In this document: positions 32,691 through 41,764 of the stretch, piece by piece
Layout: each line of letters begins with the position of its first letter
Numbering within the stretch: position 1 is the first letter of the stretch
Assembly: GCA_004557245.1 (NCBI GenBank)
Contig: SFEL01000011.1
Location: forward strand, 1-64,000
From: Clostridiales bacterium
GTDB lineage: Bacteria; Bacillota; Clostridia; Christensenellales; CAG-138
Reading direction: 5' to 3'
DNA: 64,000 nt
The notes under the pieces: model-generated
What the model was told of the DNA's origin: nothing
The model's database searches: none
What the model saw: only the letters and a program-made list of their open reading frames with translations
Position numbers and translations under genes: made by a program

Positions 32691-34841
32691 ATGACTGATG
32701 TATTGCAGGGACTGAATAAGGCGCAGGCAGAGGCCGTGACGAGCACAGAGGGATTCGTGCGCGTCATAGCGGGGGCAGGCTCGGGCAAGACCCGGGCCCT
32801 TTCAAGGCGTTTCGCCTACCTTGTGAACGAGCTTGGCATACTGCCGGGTAACATACTCTGCGTAACATTCACCAACAAATCCGCAAATGAGATGCGCCAG
32901 CGCATACACGCCCTTACCGGCGACAACGATACGGGCTACATAAACACCTTCCACGGCTTTTGCGTGAGCGTATTGCAGGAGGAGAGCTACGCGGTGCAGT
33001 ACCCAAAGAGCTTCCTTGTGTTGGACAATTCCGATATAGACGCCATGCTGCAAATCATATACGAGGAGCGGGGCCTTACCTTAAGAGACATGACCTTTTC
33101 GGATGCCCGGAACATGATAGAAATACAGAAGCTCTTCAAAAAGCCGGAGTATTATCTGGACATGGTGAACATGTCCCTCGATGCACTTAGGGAAAAGTAC
33201 ATGGCGGCCACGGAGACCGGGGATATAATATTCTACGGCTATCTCTATCAGGAGAAGAAGTGCTTTGCCCTCGACTACAACGACCTCATAAAGTTCACTC
33301 TGTACATATTTTCGGAAAACGCCCATATACGGCTCAAGTGGCAGCGGCGGCTGGAATACATAATGATAGACGAGTTCCAGGATATAGACGACTTGCAGTA
33401 TCAGCTCATGACGGTATTGTGCGGTTATCATAAAAATCTGTTCATAGTGGGCGATCCGGATCAGACCATATACACGTGGCGCGGCGCAAACGTGAAATAT
33501 CTGCTGGATTTTGATAAGGCCTTTCCGGGCACGAAGACCGTGATGATGATGGAGAACTACCGTTCCACTCCCGAGATACTGGCGGCGGCCAACTCCCTCA
33601 TAAGCCGCAACCGCAACAGAATAGAAAAGGAACTCATACCTACGCTGCCCTCCGGGCCCAAGGTAGTGTGCCACCACGGCGAAAACGGCGAGGAGGAGGC
33701 AAAATGGATAGCGGGACGCATAGATGAGCTGCACAGCGGAGGCGTGCCGTACCGGGATATGACGGTGCTTTACCGTGCCCATTACGTGACCAGGAACATC
33801 GAGGAGGTATTCTTAAAGCAGAAGCTGCCTTACGTGATATACAGCGGGGTGCAGTTCTTCAACAGGGCGGAGATAAAGGACGCCCTGAGCTACCTCAGAA
33901 TGATAACCTACAAGGACGACCTTTCCTTCCTGCGCATCGCCAACACTCCCAAGCGCAACATAGGCAGGCGGCGCATGGACTTCCTGAAGGAGGTCGCGGA
34001 AAAGCAGGGCTGTTCTCTGTATGAGGCCATGGAGCGCAGTCTGGACGACCAGATATTCAAGGGTACAAAGGCCGCTTCCTTCCGTTTGCTGATAGAAGGC
34101 TTTGCCGCATCGTCTCAGGACAGGCCGGTATCCGAGGTGCTCTCCGGCATACTGGATCAGAGCGGGTATGAGAAGATGCTGCGCACAGAGGGAAGCCAGG
34201 AGCGGCTCGACAACCTTGCGGAACTGAAGCAGGCGGTACACGAGTTTGAGACTACCTGCGGCGAGGAAGCCACTATAGAAAGCTACCTTAAATATATAGC
34301 GCTCTTTACAAACAGCGACACGGCGGAGGCGGGGGACAAGGTAAAGCTCATGACGGTGCATACCGCAAAGGGCCTTGAATTCCCGTACGTGTTTCTCTGC
34401 GGCATGAACGAGGGAATATTCCCTTCGAGGAAGACTGCCACCCGGGAGGGAATGGAGGAGGAGCGGCGGCTTGCCTTCGTGGCCGTGACGAGGGCGGAGA
34501 AGGAGCTTTACATAACGGAGGCGGAGGGCCACAACTTTGACGGCACGCCCAGATACCCTTCGCGCTTCATATTGGACATAGACCAGCAGCTGCTGCACTA
34601 TACCCAGCCGCCCCGGGAGGAGCTTATCGCCCGGGCAAAGGACATGATAGCCTTCAACGAGCGGCACCTTAAGGACGGCGACGAGGAAAGACTCGCCATA
34701 GGCAGCCGGGTGCGCCACGACGTTTTTGGCGAGGGCGCGATAGAGAATATAGACGTGGACAGGGGGGCGTACATGGTGCGGTTCGACGGCATGGCTACGC
34801 CGCGCATGATATCCTTCAGGGCAAAGCTGACAGCGCTGTAA
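32691..34841 (+). CDS. UvrD/PcrA-type ATP-dependent helicase
   Basis: A 716-residue superfamily 1 3'-5' DNA helicase. Motif I AGAGSGKTRALSRR (about 27-40), motif II MIDEFQDID, motif III VGDPDQTIYTWRGA, motif V HTAKGLEFPYVFLCGM, motif VI AFVAVTRAEKELY. A short C-terminal part (680-716) reads like the PcrA Tudor-like end. ATG 32691 follows GGAGG. Likely works in repair and replication restart; monocistronic. Confidence 0.95.
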   Translation: MTDVLQGLNKAQAEAVTSTEGFVRVIAGAGSGKTRALSRRFAYLVNELGILPGNILCVTFTNKSANEMRQRIHALTGDNDTGYINTFHGFCVSVLQEESYAVQYPKSFLVLDNSDIDAMLQIIYEERGLTLRDMTFSDARNMIEIQKLFKKPEYYLDMVNMSLDALREKYMAATETGDIIFYGYLYQEKKCFALDYNDLIKFTLYIFSENAHIRLKWQRRLEYIMIDEFQDIDDLQYQLMTVLCGYHKNLFIVGDPDQTIYTWRGANVKYLLDFDKAFPGTKTVMMMENYRSTPEILAAANSLISRNRNRIEKELIPTLPSGPKVVCHHGENGEEEAKWIAGRIDELHSGGVPYRDMTVLYRAHYVTRNIEEVFLKQKLPYVIYSGVQFFNRAEIKDALSYLRMITYKDDLSFLRIANTPKRNIGRRRMDFLKEVAEKQGCSLYEAMERSLDDQIFKGTKAASFRLLIEGFAASSQDRPVSEVLSGILDQSGYEKMLRTEGSQERLDNLAELKQAVHEFETTCGEEATIESYLKYIALFTNSDTAEAGDKVKLMTVHTAKGLEFPYVFLCGMNEGIFPSRKTATREGMEEERRLAFVAVTRAEKELYITEAEGHNFDGTPRYPSRFILDIDQQLLHYTQPPREELIARAKDMIAFNERHLKDGDEERLAIGSRVRHDVFGEGAIENIDVDRGAYMVRFDGMATPRMISFRAKLTAL

Positions 34842-34917
34842 AAACATAAATCCGTCTGACAGCGGCTTTTCAGAATCGAATTTTTTGTGAACAGAATGAA
34901 AATACGGCTAAGGTGTG

Positions 34918-34946
34918 TTGATTTATTCATATTTTGGGTCTAATAT
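34918..34946 (+). promoter_or_regulatory. promoter of lipoprotein gene
   Basis: TTGATT (34918-34923), 17-bp spacer, TAATAT (34941-34946), in a gap after the helicase gene; gives an 80-nt leader. Confidence 0.55.
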
Positions 34947-34986
34947 ACATTACTTGTCGATGGAAGATGAGTCCACCGGCAATAAC

Positions 34987-35012
34987 CTCCCCGGCAGCGC
35001 CGGGAGATTTTT
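34987..35012 (+). terminator. hairpin with T-tract in lipoprotein leader
   Basis: CTCCcCGGC (34987-34995), AGC loop, GCCGGGAG (34999-35006), then ATTTTTAGG. It directly abuts the AGGAGG ribosome site of the next gene, so it is either an attenuator or a site that masks translation start. Confidence 0.5.
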
Positions 35013-35028
35013 AGGAGGAAATAGAAAT

Positions 35029-35811
35029 ATGAAGAAGATCAGATACATTATATGTGTCGCCATGGCGGCGATTATGCTGCTTGCAGCTGCGGGCTGCCAG
35101 AACGGCAGCGGCGAAACAGCGGCTGAGCCTGCAAACACCGAAGAACCTTCGGCTGAAGCCCCGGCAGATCAGAGCGAATATGCTGCAAAAGCTGATGAAG
35201 CCTATAAGGCGGCCGTAGAAAAGCTGGTAAACGACAAGGTATTCCCAAACGGGGAGGACACTGGCTTTGAGGCCGACTCTTTCTTCGGTGATATGGACGA
35301 GAACAAGTATGCCATTGCGGATGTGGACAGCGACGGTAAAGATGAGCTTATAATCTCATTCACCACCGCTCCCGTAGCGGGCGAGGTGGAGCAGGTGTAC
35401 GGCTATAATGATGCCGACGGCACCCTCAAGCTGAAGCTCAACGAATTTCCCCTGGTAACTTACTATACAAACGGAATTGCTGAGGTAGGCTGGTCCCACA
35501 ATCAGGGCTGGGCAGGCGAAAGACTGTGGCCCTATTCACTGTTCTTCTACAATGCCGATAAGGACGAGTACGAGATGCGCTATTCCGTAGACGCATGGGA
35601 CAAGGCCCTTGCCGATAAGGACGCGGACGGCAACCCATACCCTGCCGATATAGATAAGGAAAACGCCGGTTACGTTGTGATACTTACGGAAGGCACGGAA
35701 ACAAGGTATATCAGCGCATCCGAATATGAGACATGGCGCAGTGATACGCTGGGCGGGGCGCAGAAGATAGAGGTAGAATACAAGCCCGTGACCGGCAGCG
35801 AGGAAAAGTAA
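35029..35811 (+). CDS. hypothetical lipoprotein
   Basis: A 260-residue exported lipoprotein with Cys23 in AAAGCQNG, an Ala/Glu/Pro linker, then a globular domain with an EF-hand-like loop (DVDSDGKDELIISF; also a DKDADGNPYPAD stretch), Trp and Tyr rich. I do not recognise the family; VCBS/FG-GAP-like calcium loops are possible. ATG 35029 follows AGGAGG. Monocistronic with its own promoter and terminator. Confidence 0.8.
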   Translation: MKKIRYIICVAMAAIMLLAAAGCQNGSGETAAEPANTEEPSAEAPADQSEYAAKADEAYKAAVEKLVNDKVFPNGEDTGFEADSFFGDMDENKYAIADVDSDGKDELIISFTTAPVAGEVEQVYGYNDADGTLKLKLNEFPLVTYYTNGIAEVGWSHNQGWAGERLWPYSLFFYNADKDEYEMRYSVDAWDKALADKDADGNPYPADIDKENAGYVVILTEGTETRYISASEYETWRSDTLGGAQKIEVEYKPVTGSEEK

Positions 35812-35816
35812 AAGTA

Positions 35817-35856
35817 TTCCCCCGGGAATTTCAAAAAACCGGGGGATATTTGTATA
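35817..35856 (+). terminator. terminator after lipoprotein gene
   Basis: CCCCCGG (35819-35825), 13-nt loop, CCGGGGG (35839-35845), then ATATTTGTATATTT. Confidence 0.85.
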
Positions 35857-35947
35857 TTTCTATCTTGAGAAATCGGCGCGATTATGCTAAAATATATCAT
35901 ATATGGGGTAAAAGAATAATTACCCAGTCAGTTTTCAACGAAAAGGG

Positions 35948-36080
35948 TTGACTTTGCCATGAGAGATAATATTATAATCTTGGCAGGCAGGATAAGTCCG
36001 GCCTTTTTGGGGCTGCTCAAAATAACATAGGCATACATTGGATACCGTTACGGCGTAAAGCGCCGGGGCGGTATTTTTGT
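35948..36080 (+). promoter_or_regulatory. promoter and hairpin leader of surface-protein gene
   Basis: TTGACT (35948-35953) and TATAAT (35973-35978) with a 19-bp spacer. The leader ends with a hairpin, ATACCG (36042-36047) with CGGTAT (36069-36074), inner CGGCG/CGCCG, followed by five T, 30 nt before the start codon. Looks like transcription attenuation, but I found no known riboswitch aptamer in the 60 nt before it. Confidence 0.5.
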
Positions 36081-36108
36081 ATATAAAAAACCGAAAGGTG
36101 AAGAACCA

Positions 36109-38052
36109 ATGAAAAAAACACTTGCACTGATCCTTACGTTTATAATGGTGCTGGCGCTCGTGCCGACCGTGGCGCTGGCAGAGGAACTGAATATCCAAAA
36201 GGTTGAGATCGTTGACACCATAAAGAATGACGGGCGCCTTAGCCTGAAAGTGACAGGTGGTGCTGATGATGACATAACGAACCAGTTACCCGGATCTGGC
36301 TATACGATAACGTGGAAAAGGGGCGAAAGTGAAGTCAAGCGCGTAAAGGTCACCGGAAACGAATACAACATGGCGGATAATGGGGCGTGGGTCAATGTGG
36401 CTTATGACCAGGGCGCACAGAAAACCTATACCGTCACTGTAAGCAAGGGTGAAACCGAAATAAAGTCCGCTTCTATGAAGGTCGATTGGAATGACAAGCT
36501 GAAGAACGGCAGCTTTGAAGATCCTACTGTTGCAGACGTCAGCGATGGTTCACACGTCACGGTGTGTTTGGCAAACGACGGAACTCCGGCAATACAGTAT
36601 ATAAAGCAGGAAGCAGTTCCGGGCTGGAAAACCACCGTAAAGACATATACGGGGGAACCGACCAGCCACGACAAAGCTCATTGGATCGAGATCGGAAATG
36701 TTGAAAAGCAGTATAACAACGGAACCCCAAACCCATATAAATGCGATAAAGCTAAGAAAGGTGATCAGGTGGCGGAGCTTAACGCTATTGCTCCCGGCGC
36801 GCTTTATCAGGATGTTTTGACCGTTCCTACCGCTACGATGAAGTGGCGGGTCAGCCACAGGGGACGTCTCGGTTATGATACTATGGCGTTGGTCATCGCG
36901 CCCCTTTCGGAAGTTGAAAACTTGACGGAACAAGACGCGCTCAGAGATTATATCGATGGCAAGCTTATTAATGGCGCTGCAGAATATAACGGCGATGGTG
37001 TTTTCATAAAGACATTCAAGAGTGACAACACAGAGTGGGGCACTTATACCGGCTCATACATAGTTCCCCCCGATCAGTTCGCTACCCGCTACTTCTTTGT
37101 GGCGATGGAAACCAATGGAGGTAATCTCAGTTGCGGCAATCTGCTTGACGATCTGGATTTTGAGACTACTACTCCTCGGCCCGACGATGGTGAGGGTCGG
37201 CTGATAATAGAGAAGAAGATAGTTGGGCTAAGCCAGGAAGGTGCCAAGACGCTGATTGATAAAGATTTTATAACCTATCAGGTTGGAAATGCAGAGTCGC
37301 AGCCAGCTAAGCTTAACAATTTGACCGCCGATCAAAACGGCGGCTTTACCGCCACGTTCACGACTGGCATAACAGTTCCTGCAAACGGCGAGGTTACTGT
37401 TACAGTAGCGGAAGATGAAAAAAAAGCGGCGGTCGATGGCTATAAGCTCACTGTTAGCGATGACAACCAACAGACCGTGACCATCAAGGAAAGAGAAACG
37501 CAGGTCGTCAGCTTTACCAACACCTATGAATCAACTCAGCCGCCACTCGACACCGGCACCCTCACCGTAACAAAGACCGTGACCGGCAACGAAGGCGATA
37601 AAAACAAGGATTTCACCTTTACCGTAACGCTGAAGAGGCCGGAGATTACCGTAGATGCCTTGGCTACACCGATTATCAACGCAACTCCTGGTACGTCCGC
37701 CGCGCCTACCCCCGTCACCGAAACATATGACGGCGTAACCTTCATCAACGGAGTAGCGACCTTCACCCTCAAGCACAACGAGAGCAAGACGATAAAAGGT
37801 ATTCCGGCAGACATGACCTACACCGTGACCGAGAGCGACAACGCCGGATATACCGTGACTATGAGCGGCAATACCGGCACCATTAAGGCCGGAGAGACCT
37901 CAACCGCAGCCTTTAATAACTACAAGGCGGGCGACAGCGGTCACAGTTACTACTACCCCACCGCCACCCCCGTTCCCGTGATAGTCATACCCCCCAAGAC
38001 CGGCGATATGACGGTTTGGCAGAGCATACTGCACTTCTTAGGGATAAGGTAA
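36109..38052 (+). CDS. secreted surface protein with pilin-like repeats
   Basis: A 647-residue exported protein: signal peptide (1-24), N-terminal part to about 120, a jelly-roll/choice-of-anchor-like region (130-350, starting LKNGSFEDPTV), then two DUF7601/Cna-B-like beta domains (about 365-470 and 485-620; LTVTKTVTGNEGDKNKDFTFTV). It ends IPPKTGDMTVWQSILHFLGIR: a sortase-like PPKTG motif but with no normal membrane helix and only a final Arg. Either weakly anchored or anchored another way. Codon use mixes ATA and ATC. Confidence 0.85.
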   Translation: MKKTLALILTFIMVLALVPTVALAEELNIQKVEIVDTIKNDGRLSLKVTGGADDDITNQLPGSGYTITWKRGESEVKRVKVTGNEYNMADNGAWVNVAYDQGAQKTYTVTVSKGETEIKSASMKVDWNDKLKNGSFEDPTVADVSDGSHVTVCLANDGTPAIQYIKQEAVPGWKTTVKTYTGEPTSHDKAHWIEIGNVEKQYNNGTPNPYKCDKAKKGDQVAELNAIAPGALYQDVLTVPTATMKWRVSHRGRLGYDTMALVIAPLSEVENLTEQDALRDYIDGKLINGAAEYNGDGVFIKTFKSDNTEWGTYTGSYIVPPDQFATRYFFVAMETNGGNLSCGNLLDDLDFETTTPRPDDGEGRLIIEKKIVGLSQEGAKTLIDKDFITYQVGNAESQPAKLNNLTADQNGGFTATFTTGITVPANGEVTVTVAEDEKKAAVDGYKLTVSDDNQQTVTIKERETQVVSFTNTYESTQPPLDTGTLTVTKTVTGNEGDKNKDFTFTVTLKRPEITVDALATPIINATPGTSAAPTPVTETYDGVTFINGVATFTLKHNESKTIKGIPADMTYTVTESDNAGYTVTMSGNTGTIKAGETSTAAFNNYKAGDSGHSYYYPTATPVPVIVIPPKTGDMTVWQSILHFLGIR

Positions 38053-38072
38053 GCAAATAGCGGAATGAATAA

Positions 38073-38102
38073 GCCCCCGGCTGCGGCCGGGGGCGATTTT
38101 TT
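38073..38102 (+). terminator. terminator after surface-protein gene
   Basis: GCCCCCGGC and GCCGGGGGC around a TGCG loop, then GATTTTTTG; also separates it from the convergent trpZ-like gene. Confidence 0.9.
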
Positions 38103-38111
38103 GTATCGGGC

Positions 38112-38897
38112 TTATATCAGGAGCATCCTGTCGTTATTCAGCGCCTTGCCGGATATTTCCTTGAAGCGCAGCAGCAAATCGGCCATTTCGAGAGCTTCCC
38201 GCTCTACTCCGGATACGTCCATTACCACGCGGCCGGCGTCCATCATTATGGTGCGGCTGCCCAGCTCCAGGGCGGACTGCATGTTGTGTGTCACCATAAG
38301 GCAGGTCAGGCCGTTTTCCGCCACTATCGAGGTGGTGAGAGAAAGTATCTTTTCCGCCGCGCCGGGGTCCAGCGCCGCCGTGTGCTCATCCAGCAGCAGC
38401 AGCATTGGCGGGTTTATGGTGGCCATCATAAGTGTGAGCGCCTGCCGCTGGCCGCCGGAGAGCAGCCCCACCGGCTGCTGCATCCTGTTTTCAAGGCCCA
38501 TGTTCAGCATGGCTACCCTGTCCCGGAGGGTCGCCCTGTCGGCCTTGGAAAGGTGGCTGAGCCAACCGCCCTTGCCGGAGGCCAGAGCCAGATTTTCCTC
38601 AATGGTCATCCCGGGTGCGGTACCGCGCATGGGATCCTGAAACAGCCTGCCTATATGCTTTGCCCTGATGTGCTCAGGCATGAGGGTGATGTCACAGCCT
38701 GCCATGGTTATGGTGCCGCTATCGGCTATGAAGCTGCCGGCAATGGCGTTGAGCAGGGTGGATTTGCCCGCGCCGTTGGCGCCTATTATAGTAATGAAAT
38801 CGCCCTTTTCCACATTGAGGTAGAGGTCGTTGAGCACCAGCTTCTCGTTTGGCGTGCCCGGGTTGAAGGACTTTGAAATGTGGGAAATGTTAAGCAT
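38112..38897 (-). CDS. trpZ: ABC transporter ATPase, tryptophan-type (TrpZ-like)
   Basis: A 261-residue ATPase: Walker A GANGAGKSTLLNAI (39-52), signature LLSGGQRQALTL, Walker B LLLLDEHTAALDP. Third gene of the operon behind the Trp T-box; its ATG touches the stop of the permease gene. The ATPase type is that of the ABC_sub_bind (TrpXYZ) transporters. Confidence 0.92.
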   Translation of the reverse strand: MLNISHISKSFNPGTPNEKLVLNDLYLNVEKGDFITIIGANGAGKSTLLNAIAGSFIADSGTITMAGCDITLMPEHIRAKHIGRLFQDPMRGTAPGMTIEENLALASGKGGWLSHLSKADRATLRDRVAMLNMGLENRMQQPVGLLSGGQRQALTLMMATINPPMLLLLDEHTAALDPGAAEKILSLTTSIVAENGLTCLMVTHNMQSALELGSRTIMMDAGRVVMDVSGVEREALEMADLLLRFKEISGKALNNDRMLLI

Positions 38898-39829
38898 CAG
38901 GCAGCCCTCCTTCCGTTGCGCTGGGCAAGCTTGCGCTTATACAGCGGAAGCTGCTCCTTGAGGTAGGGTATGGATATTGCCGCCACGACTATGACTGAGG
39001 ATACCAGCTTCAGCATGAAGGCGGGCATATTGAAGCGCAATGCAACGGTGTAAACCAGTCTGAACACGAAGGCGCCTATAACCATACCGAATATGCGGAG
39101 CGGCATCTTGCGCCTGCCCATGAAAACATTGCCTATGAGCAGTGAAGCGAGGGCTATAGTTACCATGCCGGAGCCTATGTCGATGTTTACCGACTTCTGA
39201 GACTGAGCCAACAGACAGCCGGACAGCGCCGTAAAGCTGTTTGCCACGCAAAGCCCGACTATCGTGGTAAAGGCGGGGTTGATGGAGGATGAGCGCACCA
39301 TGTCCGGGTTGTTGCCTGTGGCTCGTATGGCGAGGCCAAGACGGGTACGGAGGAACAGGCCGAGAATAACGGCTATTGCAAGCACCGCGATGACTATAAC
39401 GAACAGCTTGTACTGGCTGCCCAGAATTCCGCCGCTCAGCATATCCTTAGCTCTTGTGAACACCGTCTCCGTCTTGTTCATGTTCAGTATAGAGGAGCCC
39501 CCCATAACGCCTATATTGACGGAATACAGCGCGGTGTTGACGATTATGCCGGAAAGAAGGCTGTTCACGCCCATTTTAGTCTGCAAAATGGCCGTAATGA
39601 AGCCTGATGCCACGCCGGAGAGCATGGCGGCGGGAACAGAAAGGTAGGGGTGCCCGGATATGGCGACAGCCGCGCCTACCACTGCGCCCAGCGTGAAGCA
39701 GCCGTCCGTGGAAAGGTCGCAGACGTTGAGCATGGAGTAGCTTAGGAACAGCGCCAGTACCGTAAGTGAGGATATGAGCCCCAGTTCAAGGGCGGTCTGT
39801 ACAAGGCCAAGGGCCGAACTCAGTGACAT
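38897..39829 (-). CDS. trpY: ABC transporter permease, tryptophan-type (TrpY-like)
   Basis: A 310-residue branched-chain/BPD_transp_2-type permease with about nine hydrophobic segments; conserved VCDLSTDGCFTLGA and GVNSLLSGIIVNTALYSVNI near the first helices and GRRKMPLRIFGMVIGA near the end. Similar to the partial permease at 63584, its paralogue. Between binding protein and ATPase genes. Confidence 0.92.
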   Translation of the reverse strand: MSLSSALGLVQTALELGLISSLTVLALFLSYSMLNVCDLSTDGCFTLGAVVGAAVAISGHPYLSVPAAMLSGVASGFITAILQTKMGVNSLLSGIIVNTALYSVNIGVMGGSSILNMNKTETVFTRAKDMLSGGILGSQYKLFVIVIAVLAIAVILGLFLRTRLGLAIRATGNNPDMVRSSSINPAFTTIVGLCVANSFTALSGCLLAQSQKSVNIDIGSGMVTIALASLLIGNVFMGRRKMPLRIFGMVIGAFVFRLVYTVALRFNMPAFMLKLVSSVIVVAAISIPYLKEQLPLYKRKLAQRNGRRAA

Positions 39830-39868
39830 TGCAATAAGCCTTTCTTACTATTCTATATATATATATTA

Positions 39869-40909
39869 TCAGTTGAGCTCGTCGAAGCTTTCGGCGGTAA
39901 CTATGCTCTGAACCTTGGTGCAGAAGGGAGCGAAGGCCTTTTCAATATCGTCGAACTTGTAGCCAAGCTTTTCGCAGGTTTCGGTATTTACGGTAGCGCA
40001 GCCGTTGTCAAAGGTGCGAACGGGAAGCTCGGCGGGGTTTTTGCCTTCCAGAGCTACTTCGGCTATCATGTTGGCGGTTTCGACGCCCAGGTTGGCGTAG
40101 TCCACGCCGTAGCCGAGGAATGCGCCGTTGAGGGCGAAGGAGTCTGCACCGGTGTAGTGGGGTATGCCGGCCTCGGCCAGCAGCTCGTAGATGCTGAGTT
40201 CAGCTTTCATTATGGTGTTGTCGGTAGGGGTAAATACCGCGTCAACGCCGTCGGCTATCAGGGATTGTACAGCCAGCACAACCTCATCAACTGTGGTGCC
40301 GGTGTAATCGGCGTATGCTACTCCGCGGGCATCCAGATCGGCCTTGGCGGCGGCGATGGGGGTTGCGGAGGAATCCTGACCTATGTCGTACAGCAGACCT
40401 ACCTTAGCGGTATCCTGCTTTGCAGCGAACATCAGGTTTATTACAGCAGCGGTGTCAAGGTAGTCGGAGGTTCCTGTAACGTTGCTGCCGGGAGCCTCGA
40501 GAGATTCCACGATGCCGGTAGATACGGGGTCGGATACGGCGGCGAATACTACGGGTATCTGGTTATCCTCGGTGGCAGCCTGCATGGCCATGGCAACCGG
40601 GGTGGCAACGCCTACCATTATATCAACGCCGTCGGCGATGAAGTTGGATATTATCTGGTTCATAAGGTTGGCATCAGCGTTGCAGTTGTCGTAGGATACG
40701 TTGAAGGTGACGCCCTTTTCTTCGCCTATCTCCTTGAGGCGGGACTGTATATTGTCCACGATCTGGTTAAGAGAAGCGTCGTCAACGTAGTTGCAGATAC
40801 CGACCTTTATTTCCTTGCCGGCTTCTGTCCCGGAGGGAGCCTTGCCGCAGGCGGTGAGGCAGCTGAGTGCGATAAGTACGGTGAGTGCCAGTGCGATGAT
40901 CTTTTTCAT
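39869..40909 (-). CDS. trpX: ABC transporter substrate-binding lipoprotein, tryptophan-type (TrpX-like)
   Basis: A 346-residue ABC_sub_bind (PF04392-type) binding lipoprotein. Signal peptide with lipobox Cys (LSCLTACG, C21), then VGICNYVDDASLNQIVDNIQ. ATG 40909 follows AAGGAAGGAA. The T-box just upstream reads UGG (Trp), so the bound ligand is predicted to be tryptophan. Established: TrpXYZ transporters of this family behind Trp T-boxes in Bacillota. Confidence 0.9.
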   Translation of the reverse strand: MKKIIALALTVLIALSCLTACGKAPSGTEAGKEIKVGICNYVDDASLNQIVDNIQSRLKEIGEEKGVTFNVSYDNCNADANLMNQIISNFIADGVDIMVGVATPVAMAMQAATEDNQIPVVFAAVSDPVSTGIVESLEAPGSNVTGTSDYLDTAAVINLMFAAKQDTAKVGLLYDIGQDSSATPIAAAKADLDARGVAYADYTGTTVDEVVLAVQSLIADGVDAVFTPTDNTIMKAELSIYELLAEAGIPHYTGADSFALNGAFLGYGVDYANLGVETANMIAEVALEGKNPAELPVRTFDNGCATVNTETCEKLGYKFDDIEKAFAPFCTKVQSIVTAESFDELN

Positions 40910-40951
40910 TTTGTTTTCCTTCCTTTCATAAGCTTGAAGCTTTAAGATTTT

Positions 40952-41238
40952 TAAAATAAAAACTCCCGTCACAGCAATTAAACACTGCTGGGACAGGAGT
41001 GATATTCCTGCGGTGCCACCCGGCTTGACGCGAACTGCGCCCACTTTGCGCGTACTATATAATACGCTGGCCTTTGGTTACGGAGAGCCTTGCTCCGTCT
41101 CACATACTCCAGGGCTTATGCCCTGTTTCCGGTCGCCCTCAGAAGTCCATTCGATCCTGTCTTATTCTGCCGCGATCGCACCTCCCGCGGTTCTCTGAAA
41201 GAACAGCTTCAGAATCTACTTACTCTTCTTCAACGGTT
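40952..41238 (-). promoter_or_regulatory. T-box leader, Trp specifier
   Basis: On the minus strand: AGTA-type start (near 41225), AGAGAACCGCGGGAGGTGCG of stem I, specifier region GAAUGGAC with UGG at 41149-41147, and the T-box CGGGTGGCACCGC (41022-41010). The antiterminator/terminator part follows: ACTCCTGTCCCAGCA (41000-40986) with TGCTGTGACGGGAGT (40977-40963 region), then TTTTTATTTT. Uncharged tRNA-Trp would stop termination and turn on trpXYZ. Confidence 0.93.
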
Positions 41239-41244
41239 TTTTGC

Positions 41245-41273
41245 ATTGTAGCACCAAGAAAGGCGGCTGTCAA
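41245..41273 (-). promoter_or_regulatory. promoter of trpXYZ T-box transcript
   Basis: Minus strand: TTGACA (41273-41268), 17-bp spacer, TACAAT (41250-41245), a near-consensus sigma-A promoter. Puts the T-box start at about 41238. Confidence 0.88.
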
Positions 41274-41371
41274 GAATTTTATCAAAATTTGTTTTCAAAA
41301 CAGCCATAGAATATAAGGCGCAATAATGGTATGATATAGCATATGAAATATATGAGAGGGCGGTTACGCAT

Positions 41372-41737
41372 ATGCGCTTTGTAGGCAATGCATTATGGTT
41401 TATATTTGCAGGGCTCTGGCTTGGTCTGGGCTGGGCGCTGGCAGGGCTGCTCTGGTGCATAACCATAATAGGCATACCCTGGGGCGTACAGTGCTTCAAG
41501 TTTGCCAAGCTTCTGTTCCGCCCCTTCGGTAAGGACGTGCGGTTTGGGGGCGGCCTCGGCTCGCTTATACTCAATATAATATGGCTTTGCGTAAGCGGCC
41601 TGCCCCTCTGCGTTGAGGCGGTGCTCATAGGCTGCATACTATGCATCACCATAGTTGGCATACCTTTCGGCAAGCAGTGCTTCAAGTACGCCAAGCTAGC
41701 CTTAATGCCATTTGGTGCGGATATAGTAAAGACCTGA
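41372..41737 (+). CDS. YccF-domain membrane protein
   Basis: A 121-residue protein with two YccF repeats: each has a hydrophobic segment and an IGIPWGVQCFKFAK or VGIPFGKQCFKYAKL motif. Four transmembrane segments overall. Function of the family is unknown. Divergent from the T-box promoter; lipid-kinase gene follows 27 bp later. Confidence 0.93.
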   Translation: MRFVGNALWFIFAGLWLGLGWALAGLLWCITIIGIPWGVQCFKFAKLLFRPFGKDVRFGGGLGSLILNIIWLCVSGLPLCVEAVLIGCILCITIVGIPFGKQCFKYAKLALMPFGADIVKT

Positions 41738-41764
41738 TACGGTATTCAAGGATAATTGCTGATC

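Noticed and set aside
36000..36108. c-di-GMP riboswitch before the surface-protein gene
   Set aside because: The class I and II consensus cores are absent; only a terminator-like hairpin is seen.
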